Below, piece after piece: positions 45,246-54,362 of a stretch of DNA of 64,000 nt. The notes below the pieces were generated by a model. The model ran no database searches, was not told the origin of the DNA, and saw only the letters and a list, made by a program, of their open reading frames with translations. The stretch is taken from positions 1 through 64,000 of the forward strand of contig NZ_SISK01000005.1 of the NCBI RefSeq assembly GCF_004310345.1, read 5' to 3'. Both the position numbers and the translations under genes were made by a program. The stretch is from Paracoccus subflavus (GTDB lineage: Bacteria > Pseudomonadota > Alphaproteobacteria > Rhodobacterales > Rhodobacteraceae). Position 1 is the stretch's first letter. Each line of letters starts with the position of its first letter.

Positions 45246-45824
45246 GTGTGCCCCAAGCCCGCAAACCCTGTGTCCCCGCCGCCCTTGGCCGGCCGGATCG
45301 AAGGACTGGCAATAGTGGATCTGGCCCGGCGGTTGATCGGGGCAGAACTGCTGGTGCGCGGCGTCGGCGGCATTGTCATCGAAACCGAGGCCTATGGCCG
45401 CGACGATCCGGCCTCGCACAGCTTTCGCGGGCCGACACGCCGCAACACCGCGATGTTCGGACCGGCGGGCCATGCCTATGTCTATCGCTCCTATGGCATC
45501 CACCTGTGCCTGAATGTGGTGGGCCGACCCGGCGAGGCCGTGCTGATCCGTGCGCTGATGCCGACCCGGGGACAAGAAGCCATCGCGATGCGCCGGAACA
45601 GTCCGGCCCTGTGCAACGGGCCGGGCCGTCTGACGCAAGCCTTGGGGGTCCGACCCGAGGATGACGGCGCCCCCTTCGATGGCGGCGATCTGTCGCTGAC
45701 GCTTGCCGATCATCCCGGTCCCCTTCTGACAGGGCCGCGTATCGGCATCAGCCGGGCGCAGGATCGGCCCTGGCGCTTTGGCCTTGCAGGGGCACCGGGC
45801 CTCAGCCGGCCGTTTCCGGCGTAA
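45246..45824 (+). CDS. DNA-3-methyladenine glycosylase (AAG/MPG family)
   Basis: A 192-residue base-excision enzyme. It holds VDLARRLIGAELLVRGVGGIVIETEAY with the catalytic Glu, AMFGPAGHAYVYRSYGIHLCLNVV with the Tyr that flips the base, and NGPGRLTQALGV. The start is uncertain: GTG at 45246 is the first reasonable codon after the DUF454 stop and gives MCPKPANPVSPPP, a proline-rich leader. Last gene of the rph operon; it converges on the aminotransferase. Confidence 0.87.
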   Translation: MCPKPANPVSPPPLAGRIEGLAIVDLARRLIGAELLVRGVGGIVIETEAYGRDDPASHSFRGPTRRNTAMFGPAGHAYVYRSYGIHLCLNVVGRPGEAVLIRALMPTRGQEAIAMRRNSPALCNGPGRLTQALGVRPEDDGAPFDGGDLSLTLADHPGPLLTGPRIGISRAQDRPWRFGLAGAPGLSRPFPA

Positions 45825-45828
45825 GGGC

Positions 45829-47208
45829 CTATCCCACCACCCGGGACAATGCCCCGTCTATGGCGTCTGTGATGCGGTCGATGTCGTCGGAGGTGGCGAT
45901 GAGCGCCGGCGAGAGGCACAGGGTGTTGTTGAACCCCGGCAGCGAGCGGTTGGTGGCGCCGATGATGACGCCCTGGGCCAGACAGTCGGCCACCACCGCC
46001 TGAACCTTGCGTTCGTCCAGCGGTTCCTTGGTGGCCCGGTCGGCGACCAGCTCGGCCCCGCAGAACAGGCCCTTGCCGCGCACATTGCCGATCACCGAGT
46101 GTTTTTCCTGAAGCGCGCGCAGGTTGGCCAGCACCCGCGCGCCCATGGCCGCGGTATTCTCGAGCAGTCCCTCATCCTCGATGATGCGCATGTTCTCCAG
46201 CGCGGCGACCGGGCCGGCGGTGCAGCCGCCGAAGGTGGAAATGTCGCGGAAATAGCCCATGGGGTCGGCCGCGTCGTCCTTGAACATCTCGAACACCCGC
46301 TCGGTCGTCACCGTGCAACTGATCGCGGCGTAACCCGAGGCCACGCCCTTGGCCATTGTCACAAAATCGGGTTCGATCCCGTAATGCTGATAGCCGAACC
46401 AGGTGCCGGTGCGGCCCAGCCCGCAGACCACCTCGTCGATGTGCAACAGGATGTCGTATTTGCGGCAGATCTCCTGGACGCGCGGCCAATAGCCCTCGGG
46501 CGGGGTGATCACGCCGCCGCCCGCCGTGACCGGCTCCAGGACGATGGCGCCCACGCTGTCGGGGCCCTCGCGCAGGATCACCTCCTCGATGGCGTCCGCA
46601 GCACGCTCGCCATAGTTTTCCACCTCCCACTGCGCGCGGTATTCCAGGCAGTGGGGCACGCGCACGAAGCCGTCGGGGTATGGCCCGTATTGCATGGCGC
46701 GCTGATCCTGGCCGGACGTCGCCAGCGTGCCCAGTGTGGTGCCGTGATAATCGCGATCCCGGTAGAGAATCTTCCATTTCCGTCCGCCGTGATGACGGGC
46801 CGCGATCTGGCGGACCATCTTGTAGACCTTCTCGTTGGCCTCTGATCCCGAATTCGAATAATAGACACGGGCCATCCCCGGCATCTTCTGGATAAGCCGT
46901 TCGGCAAACAGCGCCCCCGGCACCGTGCCCGCCGCCCCCGCGTAATAGTTCAACTTGACCAACTGGTCGCGGATCGCATCGGCGATGCTGGTCCGGCCAT
47001 AGCCCACGTTGACCGTCCACACGCCGCCCGAGACCCCGTCCAGATATTCGCGCCCGGTCGCGTCCCACAACCGCATTCCCTTGCCTTCGACAAAGACGCG
47101 CGGATCGGTGGTTTCATATTGCTTGTGCTGGCTCAGGTGATGCCAGACATGCGCCCGGTCGGCGGAAACCACGTGGGAAAGGTCGTTCAAGGGATGGTCG
47201 AGAGACAT
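45829..47208 (-). CDS. Class III aminotransferase, possibly taurine-pyruvate aminotransferase
   Basis: A 459-residue PLP enzyme. It has YYSNSGSEANEKVYKMVRQIA, YHGTTLGTLATSG, the class III signature region LLHIDEVVCGLGRTGTWFGYQHYGIEPDFVTMAKGVASGYAA with the PLP-binding Lys in AKG, and STFGGCTAGPVAALEN. The N-terminus and overall pattern resemble taurine- or beta-alanine-pyruvate transaminases; the donor cannot be fixed from sequence. It stands alone on the minus strand, next to a stress-type block on the plus strand. Confidence 0.85.
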   Translation of the reverse strand: MSLDHPLNDLSHVVSADRAHVWHHLSQHKQYETTDPRVFVEGKGMRLWDATGREYLDGVSGGVWTVNVGYGRTSIADAIRDQLVKLNYYAGAAGTVPGALFAERLIQKMPGMARVYYSNSGSEANEKVYKMVRQIAARHHGGRKWKILYRDRDYHGTTLGTLATSGQDQRAMQYGPYPDGFVRVPHCLEYRAQWEVENYGERAADAIEEVILREGPDSVGAIVLEPVTAGGGVITPPEGYWPRVQEICRKYDILLHIDEVVCGLGRTGTWFGYQHYGIEPDFVTMAKGVASGYAAISCTVTTERVFEMFKDDAADPMGYFRDISTFGGCTAGPVAALENMRIIEDEGLLENTAAMGARVLANLRALQEKHSVIGNVRGKGLFCGAELVADRATKEPLDERKVQAVVADCLAQGVIIGATNRSLPGFNNTLCLSPALIATSDDIDRITDAIDGALSRVVG

Positions 47209-47291
47209 GGGGACTCCTCTAGCAGCCGTGGCGGCATCGTTTCACGAAACCGGGTTCTCTCTCGAAAGGCAAGCGAAAGCCTGTCCCGACC

Positions 47292-47316
47292 GGAACGGAC
47301 GGGCCCGTGCCGGGTT
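47292..47316 (+). promoter_or_regulatory. EcfG-type promoter of the small hydrophilic protein gene
   Basis: GGAAC (47292-47296), 16 bases, GGTT (47313-47316) lie about 25 bases before the ATG at 47342, with a strong AAGGAG ribosome binding site between. This matches the general stress consensus except for the first base of the -10 element. Confidence 0.68.
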
Positions 47317-47341
47317 GATCCTTTCCGAAAGGAGATCAATC

Positions 47342-47548
47342 ATGGCACAGCACTTCGATCCCAAGGCAGAGAACGAAAAGCATTCGGTCCAGCAGGCGGC
47401 CCAGCAGGCCAAGATGGGCAATGCCGATCCCGTTCTGAACCCCAAGCAGATGCAGCGATCGAACGAACCCAATGCGGGCGGCCAGAATCGTGAGGCGGGC
47501 GACCGTCCTGCCCGCACCAACGACCGTGCCACCAATGGCGGTGAGTAA
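47342..47548 (+). CDS. Small hydrophilic protein, probable stress protein
   Basis: A 68-residue protein starting MAQHFDPKAENEKHSVQQ. It is almost entirely polar (Gln, Asn, Glu, Arg, Ala) with no hydrophobic segment or cysteine, so it is probably unstructured, similar in character to small desiccation or osmotic stress proteins. I do not recognise a named family. An AAGGAG site and an EcfG-type promoter make it a convincing real gene despite its small size. Confidence 0.72.
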   Translation: MAQHFDPKAENEKHSVQQAAQQAKMGNADPVLNPKQMQRSNEPNAGGQNREAGDRPARTNDRATNGGE

Positions 47549-47629
47549 ACAGCCGACACAGGCATGATCCGGGGCCGACGCATCGGCGTCGGCCAGGCGA
47601 CAGGTCAGGCCGCAGGATTGTCGAAAACG

Positions 47630-47654
47630 GGAACTGTCCCGATACGGCGCGGTT
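47630..47654 (+). promoter_or_regulatory. EcfG-type promoter of the PAP2 phosphatase gene
   Basis: GGAAC (47630-47634), 16 bases, GGTT (47651-47654) lie 34 bases upstream of the GTG at 47689. Same form as the element 340 bases earlier. Confidence 0.66.
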
Positions 47655-47688
47655 ACATCCTGCGTTATTCGGATATCAGGACAAGCCC

Positions 47689-48267
47689 GTGTCGAAAGCC
47701 CCGTCGGAACCCTTGCCGGATCTGGAACTGGCCGATGTCGAGGCGGCGCAGACGGCCGCCAAACACCGCCATCACCCCCTTGTCAGAACCCTGGGCGCCA
47801 TGAGCGAAATCGCCGACCAAACCCCGCTTGCGGTGGTCTGCGGGGTTGTTATCGCCGGGGGGCTTGCCGCACGCCGTGACGATCTGGTGCGGACAGGGAT
47901 GCGCATGATGGCCGCACATGTTCTTGCCAACCTGGTCAAGCGTCGCATCAAGAACCGGGTTCGCCGATCACGACCGACCGAGGTTGTGGAAAAAGACCGC
48001 TATGTGTTCGAAGCGGGCGAAAGCCGGAACGGGAACGATACCTCCTTCCCCTCGGGGCATACCGCTGGCGCCGTGGCCGTGGCGCGCATCGTGGCAGGCG
48101 ACCTGCCGCACCTGGCCCTGCCGGCCACAAGCATCGCCGTCCTGATCGGCGCCGTTCAGATTCCGCGTGCCAAGCACTATCCGCTGGATGTCGCGGCCGG
48201 CGCCGTTCTGGGCCTGGCGGCTGCGTGGACGGTCGATCGCATCGTGCCGCGCCCCTGTCGGCCATGA
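47689..48267 (+). CDS. PAP2-family membrane phosphatase
   Basis: A 192-residue protein with the three PAP2 motifs: KRRIKNRVRRSRP (KxxxxxxRP type, about residues 84-96), FPSGHTAG (about 120-127) and IPRAKHYPLDV. Several hydrophobic segments place it in the inner membrane. Relatives dephosphorylate undecaprenyl pyrophosphate, phosphatidic acid or phosphatidylglycerol phosphate; which applies is unknown. GTG start at 47689. The upstream EcfG-type element suggests a role in envelope or lipid stress. Confidence 0.85.
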   Translation: MSKAPSEPLPDLELADVEAAQTAAKHRHHPLVRTLGAMSEIADQTPLAVVCGVVIAGGLAARRDDLVRTGMRMMAAHVLANLVKRRIKNRVRRSRPTEVVEKDRYVFEAGESRNGNDTSFPSGHTAGAVAVARIVAGDLPHLALPATSIAVLIGAVQIPRAKHYPLDVAAGAVLGLAAAWTVDRIVPRPCRP

Positions 48268-48315
48268 ATGTGCCATCCTGGTGTTCCATGCCCATGGCAA
48301 AAACACATACGTCAG

Positions 48316-48340
48316 GGAACACGACCGGTCCTGAGCGGTT
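48316..48340 (+). promoter_or_regulatory. EcfG-type promoter of the molybdenum hydroxylase operon
   Basis: GGAAC (48316-48320), 16 bases, GGTT (48337-48340), 52 bases upstream of the first gene of the operon (ATG at 48392). The same element as in front of the two preceding genes. Confidence 0.64.
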
Positions 48341-48391
48341 GAGCGGCTGCCAACCGCATTGCCAGCCGCCTTGCCAGTATCCGGGGAACCC

Positions 48392-48916
48392 ATGGACATC
48401 ACACTTGATTTGAACGGCACGTCCCATCGTCTGGACGTTGACCCGCGCACCACGCTGCTGGATGCGCTGCGGCATGATCTGGGCCTGACGGGCACCAAGA
48501 AGGGCTGCGACCATGGGCAATGCGGCGCCTGCACGGTGTTGATGGACGGCCGAAGGATCAATTCCTGCCTGACGCTGGCCTGCATGGCCGAAGGCAAGGA
48601 AATCACTACGATCGAGGGTATCGGCACCCCTGACCAGTTGTCCCCCCTGCAGCAGCAGTTCCTGGACCACGACGGCTTTCAATGCGGATACTGCACGCCC
48701 GGCCAGATCTGTTCGGCCACCGCCATGCTGGAGGAAATTGCCGCGGGCTGGCCCAGCCACGCATCCGGATCGCTGGAGGGGCCGTTCGATCTGTCCCATG
48801 CCGAAATCGCCGAACGCATGAGCGGCAACCTGTGCCGCTGCGCCGCCTACAGCAATATCGTCGCGGCAATCCGGCAGGCGGCCAAGGCCGATGCCCTGCA
48901 CAAGGATGCGGCATGA
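48392..48916 (+). CDS. Molybdenum hydroxylase, 2Fe-2S subunit (PaoA-like)
   Basis: A 174-residue iron-sulfur subunit of the xanthine dehydrogenase/aldehyde oxidase family. A plant-ferredoxin-type cluster, [16 protein letters not shown], lies at about residues 39-54, and a second, alpha-helical cluster has [13 protein letters not shown] and NLCRCAAY. Unlike E. coli PaoA it has no twin-arginine signal peptide, so the enzyme should be cytoplasmic. The stop overlaps the next gene by four bases. The start at 48392 gives [16 protein letters not shown]. Confidence 0.92.
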   Translation: MDITLDLNGTSHRLDVDPRTTLLDALRHDLGLTGTKKGCDHGQCGACTVLMDGRRINSCLTLACMAEGKEITTIEGIGTPDQLSPLQQQFLDHDGFQCGYCTPGQICSATAMLEEIAAGWPSHASGSLEGPFDLSHAEIAERMSGNLCRCAAYSNIVAAIRQAAKADALHKDAA

Positions 48917-49881
48917 AACCGTTCTCGTTTCATCGCGCGGCCTCGGTCGCCGACCTGCCTGCGGGCGCCACGATCATCGCGGGGGGCACGAACCTGCTGG
49001 ACCTGATGAAGCTCGAGGTGATGACCCCGGATGCCCTGGTGGACATTACCCGCCTGTCACTGGACCGCATCGAGCCCGCGGCAGACGGCCTGCGGATCGG
49101 CGCCCTTGTCCGCAACAGCGACCTGGCTGCCGACGCTGTCATCCGGCGCGACTATCCGGTCCTGACGCGTGCCCTGTTGGCGGGGGCCAGCGGGCAGTTG
49201 CGCAACATGGCGACCACTGGCGGCAACCTGATGCAGCGGACGCGGTGTCCGTATTTCTATGACCGCCGTATGGCCTGCAACAAGCGCGAGCCCGGCACGG
49301 GCTGTGCGGCGATCGGGGGGATCACCCGCAACCATGCGATCCTGGGCACCTCGGATCATTGCATCGCAACCTATCCGGGCGACATGGCGGTGGCGTTGCG
49401 CGCGCTTGACGCCGAAGTCGAGATCGACGGCCCCGCACCCCGCCGGGTGCCGCTGGCGGATTTTCACCGGTTGCCCGGTGACACGCCCCATGTCGAAACC
49501 GTTCTGAAACCCGGCGAGATCATCACCGCCGTGGTCCTGCCTGCCCCGGTCGGGGGCCAGCAGCGTTACCGCAAGGTGCGCGACCGGGCATCCTATGCCT
49601 TTGCGCTGGTTTCGGTCGCAGCGGTCATCAGGGTTCAGGACGGGCGCATTGCCCATGCCGCCCTGGCTTTTGGCGGGGTCGCGGCCAAACCCTGGCGCGA
49701 CCCGGATGCGGAACGCCTGCTCATCGGTCAACAGCCATCGGACGCGCTGTTCCAGAGCGCAGCCGACACGGTGCTGCGTCTTGCACGCAGCCAGGGCGAC
49801 AATGGCTTCAAGATTCCCCTTCTTCGTCGCACGCTGATTGCGACGCTGCGGGATGCAACCGGCATGGAGGCAGCGGCATGA
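48913..49881 (+). CDS. Molybdenum hydroxylase, FAD-binding subunit M (PaoB-like)
   Basis: A 322-residue FAD subunit. It has [17 protein letters not shown] (FAD motif) and [21 protein letters not shown]. The inserted [22 protein letters not shown] carries cysteines spaced like the extra 4Fe-4S cluster of E. coli PaoB. It passes electrons from the Mo centre and 2Fe-2S clusters to an acceptor. Overlaps both neighbours by four bases. Confidence 0.92.
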   Translation: MKPFSFHRAASVADLPAGATIIAGGTNLLDLMKLEVMTPDALVDITRLSLDRIEPAADGLRIGALVRNSDLAADAVIRRDYPVLTRALLAGASGQLRNMATTGGNLMQRTRCPYFYDRRMACNKREPGTGCAAIGGITRNHAILGTSDHCIATYPGDMAVALRALDAEVEIDGPAPRRVPLADFHRLPGDTPHVETVLKPGEIITAVVLPAPVGGQQRYRKVRDRASYAFALVSVAAVIRVQDGRIAHAALAFGGVAAKPWRDPDAERLLIGQQPSDALFQSAADTVLRLARSQGDNGFKIPLLRRTLIATLRDATGMEAAA

Positions 49882-52052
49882 CACGGCATCTGCGGGTCGA
49901 TGAACCGATCCACGACAGTCCCCTGGACCAAATGGCCCAGGGTGTGCTGGGACAGCCGCTGAACCGGTTGGAAGGTCCGCTGAAGGTATCCGGCCGCGCG
50001 ACCTACGCGGCCGAGTCCCGGCCCCGTGGCATGGCTTATGGCGTTCTGGTCCAGGCAGCCATTCCGGCTGGAAAGGTTCTGGGGATCGAGGATGCGCCCG
50101 GCGCCATCGCGGTCATCCAGGACAAGCGGATGATCCGGTATGCAGCGCAGGGTTTGGCAGAAGAAGGTCCGAAAGCAGGCCCGGAAGAGGTGGAATACAT
50201 GGGCCAGGCCATTGCCCTGGTGGTGGCCGACAGCCTGGAAGCCGCGCGCCATGCGGCGCAGAACCTGAAAATCCGTTACGACGTGCAGGATGTACCCGTC
50301 GATCCGACCGCCGTTGTGCCCGAACTGCCCCCGAAGAAACAGTCCTCGACCGGCGATCTGGACAAGGCCATGCAGCAGGCCCCCTTCAGCGTCGATGCCG
50401 TCTGGCATACCCCCACCCACGCCGCAGCCGCGATGGAGCCCCATGCCGCGATCGCCGAATGGGACGGCGACAGCGTGACCATACGCGCCGGATTGCAGAT
50501 GCTGTCGTCGAACCGCAAGCAAATGGCCGATGCTTTGGGCATCCGCCCGAAAAAGCTGCGCTTGCTGGCGCCCTATGTCGGGGGCGGCTTTGGATCGAAG
50601 CTGGGGATCAATGCCGAAGCGGTGGCAGCGGCCATTGCCGCCCGCGAATTGGGCCGCCCCGTGCAGGTGGTGATGACGCGCCAGCAGGTCTTTGATCTGG
50701 CGCACCGGCGATCCGAGACGCGCCAACGCATCCGGTTGGCCTGCGACCACGAAGGCCGGTTGACCGGGATCGGTCACGAGGCGCTTGTGTCGAACCTGCC
50801 GGGGTCCGACTTTTCAGAACCCGTAACCCAGGCCACGCCCTTTACCTATGCAGCGGCACACCGCCAGATCGTTCATGCCGTGGCCCGCATCCACCGCAGT
50901 TGTGCGGGGTCGGTCCGCGCGCCTGGCGAGGCGGTCGGCGTCACCGTATTCGAATGCGCCCTGGACGAATTGGCCGAAGCGGCGGACATTGATCCGGTGG
51001 CGTTGCGGCTGCGCAACATCCCCACCGTCGAGCCCGATACCGAACGCCCCTTTTCCAGCCACAAGCTGGCCGAAGCCCTGCACGAAGGCGCGGAACGATT
51101 CAATTGGTCGGAACGTCGGCCTCCCCGCCAGCGGGTCGAGGGAGAGTGGTTCATCGGCATGGGCATGGCGACCGCCGTTCGGGTGAACCAACTGGTCGAA
51201 GCGCGTGCCAAGGTGACGCTGGGCCCAGATGGCAGGGCGATTGTCGAAACCGACATGACCGACATCGGAACCGGCACCTACACCATTTTGGGCCAGATCG
51301 CCGCCGAAGCCCTTGGCCTGCCGCAAGAGCGCGTCGAGGTAAGGCTGGGCGATACTGATTTCCCCCCTGCGACGGGATCGGGTGGATCGTTCGGGGCCGC
51401 GTCCAGCGGCACCTCGGTGTATCTGGCATGCGAGGAGGTTCGGCAGCAGATTGCAAAAGCCATGGGTTGCGAGGCTGTGGATCTGACGCTCCAGAACGGA
51501 CTGGCGCGGGCGGGGAATGTAGAAAAGCCTCTCTCCGATGTGATCCAGTCCCCCCTGGTCGGGGAAGGATATGTCGAGCCGGGAAAGACGGAAAAATCGG
51601 TCCGGCAGGCGACCTGGGGCAGCCATTGGGCCGAGGTTGCGGTGAACCGCTGGACTGGCGAGGTCCGCGTGCGGCGGATGCTGGGACTATTTTCCTGCGG
51701 GCGCATCCTGAATGAAAAGACTGCCCGGTCGCAATGCCTGGGCGGAATGGTGTTCGGCATGGGAATTGCCTTGACCGAAGCACTGGAACACGATCCCCGT
51801 GACGGTCACGCCGTCACGCGCGATCTGGGGGAATACCATATCCCCTGTCATGCCGATGTTCCCCATCTCGAGGTGCATTTCGTCCCCGAGCGCGATCCCT
51901 ATGTCGGCCCGCTTCAGGCCAAGGGCATCGGAGAGTTGAGCATCTGCGGATCGGGCGCGGCGATCCTCAACGCCATCCACAATGCCTGCGGCATCAGGGT
52001 GCGCGATCTGCCTGCCACGCCGGACAAGATCATTGCGGCACTGGATCCATAG
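49878..52052 (+). CDS. Molybdenum hydroxylase, molybdopterin-binding subunit (PaoC-like)
   Basis: A 724-residue catalytic subunit. It contains the [15 protein letters not shown] molybdopterin contact, [20 protein letters not shown], and the catalytic Glu in [23 protein letters not shown] near the C-terminus. It oxidises aldehydes or N-heterocycles with water as oxygen donor. The exact substrate is unknown, but the set with a 4Fe-4S-type FAD subunit resembles the periplasmic aldehyde oxidoreductase PaoABC. No XdhC/PaoD maturation gene follows; parB converges 42 bp downstream. Confidence 0.92.
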   Translation: MTRHLRVDEPIHDSPLDQMAQGVLGQPLNRLEGPLKVSGRATYAAESRPRGMAYGVLVQAAIPAGKVLGIEDAPGAIAVIQDKRMIRYAAQGLAEEGPKAGPEEVEYMGQAIALVVADSLEAARHAAQNLKIRYDVQDVPVDPTAVVPELPPKKQSSTGDLDKAMQQAPFSVDAVWHTPTHAAAAMEPHAAIAEWDGDSVTIRAGLQMLSSNRKQMADALGIRPKKLRLLAPYVGGGFGSKLGINAEAVAAAIAARELGRPVQVVMTRQQVFDLAHRRSETRQRIRLACDHEGRLTGIGHEALVSNLPGSDFSEPVTQATPFTYAAAHRQIVHAVARIHRSCAGSVRAPGEAVGVTVFECALDELAEAADIDPVALRLRNIPTVEPDTERPFSSHKLAEALHEGAERFNWSERRPPRQRVEGEWFIGMGMATAVRVNQLVEARAKVTLGPDGRAIVETDMTDIGTGTYTILGQIAAEALGLPQERVEVRLGDTDFPPATGSGGSFGAASSGTSVYLACEEVRQQIAKAMGCEAVDLTLQNGLARAGNVEKPLSDVIQSPLVGEGYVEPGKTEKSVRQATWGSHWAEVAVNRWTGEVRVRRMLGLFSCGRILNEKTARSQCLGGMVFGMGIALTEALEHDPRDGHAVTRDLGEYHIPCHADVPHLEVHFVPERDPYVGPLQAKGIGELSICGSGAAILNAIHNACGIRVRDLPATPDKIIAALDP

Positions 52053-52094
52053 AACCAAGATCATCGGACCCCGGATCGGCCGCAACCTCGCCGT

Positions 52095-52994
52095 TCAGGC
52101 GCTGTTGCGGCCCAGAAGCTGGCAAAGCCTGTCCAGTTGGTCAAGATCGCCATAGGCAATCGTGACGGTACCGCCCTTCTGGCCGTCATGGTCGATAATC
52201 ACCGGCATCTTCAATTGTGCAGACAAATCAGCCTCCAATGCCCGCGTGTCAGCGTCCTTATCGTTGTTTTTGCCGGATTTTCGGGTCGTTTTCGGGAGGT
52301 TTAGATCGGACTTCTGGCGCACGAGATTTTCGGTTTCCCGAACGGACAGGCCGTTGTCGATGATCTTTCGCGCCAAGGCGATGGGATTATCGGCGGTTAT
52401 CAGCGCGCGCGCATGGCCTGCCGATAGCCTTCCCTCCTTGACATGGTCCTGGATGGGGTCGGGCAAGGTCAACAAGCGCAGAAGGTTGGCGATATGGCTG
52501 CGGCTCTTGTTCAATGCTTCGGCCAGTTTTTCCTGGGTATGGCCAAACCGATCCATGAGTTGACGAAAGGATGATGCTTCCTCGATAGCATTCAAATCGG
52601 CCCGCTGAATGTTCTCGATGATCGCGACTTCCAGAACTTCGGTATCGGACAGGTCGCGCACGATGACTGGCAATTCGTGCAACTGGGCCATTTGCGCTGC
52701 GCGCCAGCGGCGTTCGCCGGCCACGATCTGATATAGGCTGTCGTCCCCTGGATGCTTCCGGACAATCAAGGGCTGCAAGACCCCGCGCTGCCGCAAGGAA
52801 TCCGCCAGTTCCTGCAAGGCGGCGGGATCGAAACTGCGCCGGGGTTGGTCGGGATTTGCGATAATCTGCTCGATGGGGACCAAGGTCCGATCCTTGACGG
52901 ATTTGGCTTCCGGTGGGCCATCCAGGTCCAGATCGGCCATCAGCGCCGACAGTCCGCGTCCCAGTCCACGCTTGGCCAGTTTATTGTCGGTCAT
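52095..52994 (-). CDS. parB: Chromosome partitioning protein ParB
   Basis: A 299-residue CTPase/DNA-binding protein that loads at parS and spreads. It starts MTDNKLAKRGLGRGLSALMADL. It has IANPDQPRRSFD, the CTP-binding box II region GERRWRAAQMA and a helix-turn-helix region GHTQEKLAEALNKSRSHIANLLRLL. A dimerisation domain ends it. Its ATG overlaps the parA stop by one base. Two parS sites lie 1.3 and 3.2 kb upstream. Confidence 0.97.
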   Translation of the reverse strand: MTDNKLAKRGLGRGLSALMADLDLDGPPEAKSVKDRTLVPIEQIIANPDQPRRSFDPAALQELADSLRQRGVLQPLIVRKHPGDDSLYQIVAGERRWRAAQMAQLHELPVIVRDLSDTEVLEVAIIENIQRADLNAIEEASSFRQLMDRFGHTQEKLAEALNKSRSHIANLLRLLTLPDPIQDHVKEGRLSAGHARALITADNPIALARKIIDNGLSVRETENLVRQKSDLNLPKTTRKSGKNNDKDADTRALEADLSAQLKMPVIIDHDGQKGGTVTIAYGDLDQLDRLCQLLGRNSA

Positions 52995-53779
52995 CAGGCA
53001 GCCTCTTTGACAAGGTTCAGTCGAGCGGCGAATTCGGCAGCAAATTGACGATACGCGGCGCTGCCCTTTGATGCAGGATCGTAGATCAGAACGGGTTGCG
53101 CAAAGGACGGAGCCTCTGAGACGCGCACATTCCGTGGAATGACCGTAGGGTAAACAAGGTCTCCCAAGGTGGCACGAACATCAGCTTCAACCTGCTGAGA
53201 CAGATTGTTGCGATAATCGGACATGGTCAACAAGACCCCGTTCACGCGAAGGTCAGGATTTCCGGCATTTCTCACCTGTTTGACGGTGCTCAACAACTGA
53301 GACAATCCTTCCAAGGCATAAAACTCTGCCTGCAACGGGACCAATACCCCGTCGGCCGCCATCATGGCGTTCAACGTTAAAAGACCCAGCGCAGGGGGAC
53401 AATCGATCAGAATGATGCGTTCCGGCTCGGGCAGGTCTAGCTTGTGCCGCAAAAGACGGGTCCTGTCCTTTGTCTGCGACAACTCCAGATCTGCCGATGA
53501 AAGATCCGAAGTGGCGGCAACAAGATCAAGATGCGGGATACCGGATGCGACCGTGCAATCTGCAAGACTTTCAGGCCCCGCAAGAAGGTCATAGACGGTT
53601 GTCCGGCGCTGATCGACCGGAATTCCCAAACCGGTCGAGGCATTTCCCTGAGGGTCCAGATCGATCAGGGTCGTCGGGTATCCTGCCATAGCCAAGGCGG
53701 CGCCCAGATTGATGGCGGTCGTGGTTTTTCCAACCCCACCCTTCTGATTCGCAATGGCGATGATTCTATTTCGCGCCAT
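52994..53779 (-). CDS. parA: Chromosome partitioning ATPase ParA
   Basis: A 261-residue deviant Walker ATPase. It starts [26 protein letters not shown] with the signature Lys, then has LIDLDPQGNASTGLG (Walker A') and ILIDCPPALGLLTLNAM (Walker B). It works with ParB to segregate origins. Its start overlaps the rsmG stop by 14 bases, in the common rsmG-parA-parB order. Confidence 0.97.
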   Translation of the reverse strand: MARNRIIAIANQKGGVGKTTTAINLGAALAMAGYPTTLIDLDPQGNASTGLGIPVDQRRTTVYDLLAGPESLADCTVASGIPHLDLVAATSDLSSADLELSQTKDRTRLLRHKLDLPEPERIILIDCPPALGLLTLNAMMAADGVLVPLQAEFYALEGLSQLLSTVKQVRNAGNPDLRVNGVLLTMSDYRNNLSQQVEADVRATLGDLVYPTVIPRNVRVSEAPSFAQPVLIYDPASKGSAAYRQFAAEFAARLNLVKEAA

Positions 53780-54362
53780 ATGACACCTTGCTGATTTCCA
53801 AAATGGCTGCCTCCTCCTGAGTTTTACTAGGATGCGCCGTCCACAAGAAGTCCCATTGTTCTTGAGCGTCGCGAAGCTCTGCCCGCCATTTTTTGCCTTT
53901 CAACAAAAAGGCGCGGCCGTTCTGTGACAAATGACGCGCCAGATATGGCATAAGATCAGGCAAGCCCGCAAGAGCCCGTGCACTGATGATATCAGCCTTT
54001 AATGGTTCAACACATTCAATCCGTTGCGACAGGACAACAGCGTTTTTCAGGTTTGTTTCGCGGATAACCTGACGAAGAAATGTTGCTTTTCTTTGATCGC
54101 TCTCCACCAACGTGAACCGGGTCCCCGTATGCACCTTGGAAAACGCTACAACCAGTCCCGGTAGTCCGCCGCCGCTTCCCAAATCGACCCAATGGCCGGC
54201 TGCGACAGGCGCCAAATCAGCCAATTGAAGACAATCTTGAATGTGACGACTGGTCAACGTCGTCATATCATTGGGAGATACGAGATTGATCTTTAGATTC
54301 CAGCGACGCAGCAAAGCCTCATATTGTATCAAGAGATCCTTTGTTTCACGTGAAACACTCAT
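53766..54362 (-). CDS. rsmG: 16S rRNA (guanine527-N7)-methyltransferase RsmG
   Basis: A 198-residue SAM methyltransferase (formerly GidB). It starts [22 protein letters not shown]; the SAM site is [16 protein letters not shown] and is followed by [11 protein letters not shown]. Codons 2-7 are formed by a perfect parS site. Base composition is clearly lower in GC than most of the window. Overlaps mnmG upstream by four bases and parA downstream by 14. Confidence 0.95.
   Translation of the reverse strand: MSVSRETKDLLIQYEALLRRWNLKINLVSPNDMTTLTSRHIQDCLQLADLAPVAAGHWVDLGSGGGLPGLVVAFSKVHTGTRFTLVESDQRKATFLRQVIRETNLKNAVVLSQRIECVEPLKADIISARALAGLPDLMPYLARHLSQNGRAFLLKGKKWRAELRDAQEQWDFLWTAHPSKTQEEAAILEISKVSYGAK
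54342..54357. promoter_or_regulatory. parS site in the start of rsmG
   Basis: A perfect 16-bp palindrome TGTTTCACGTGAAACA, identical to the bacterial ParB-binding consensus. It forms codons 2-7 of rsmG and encodes SVSRET. Confidence 0.95.
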
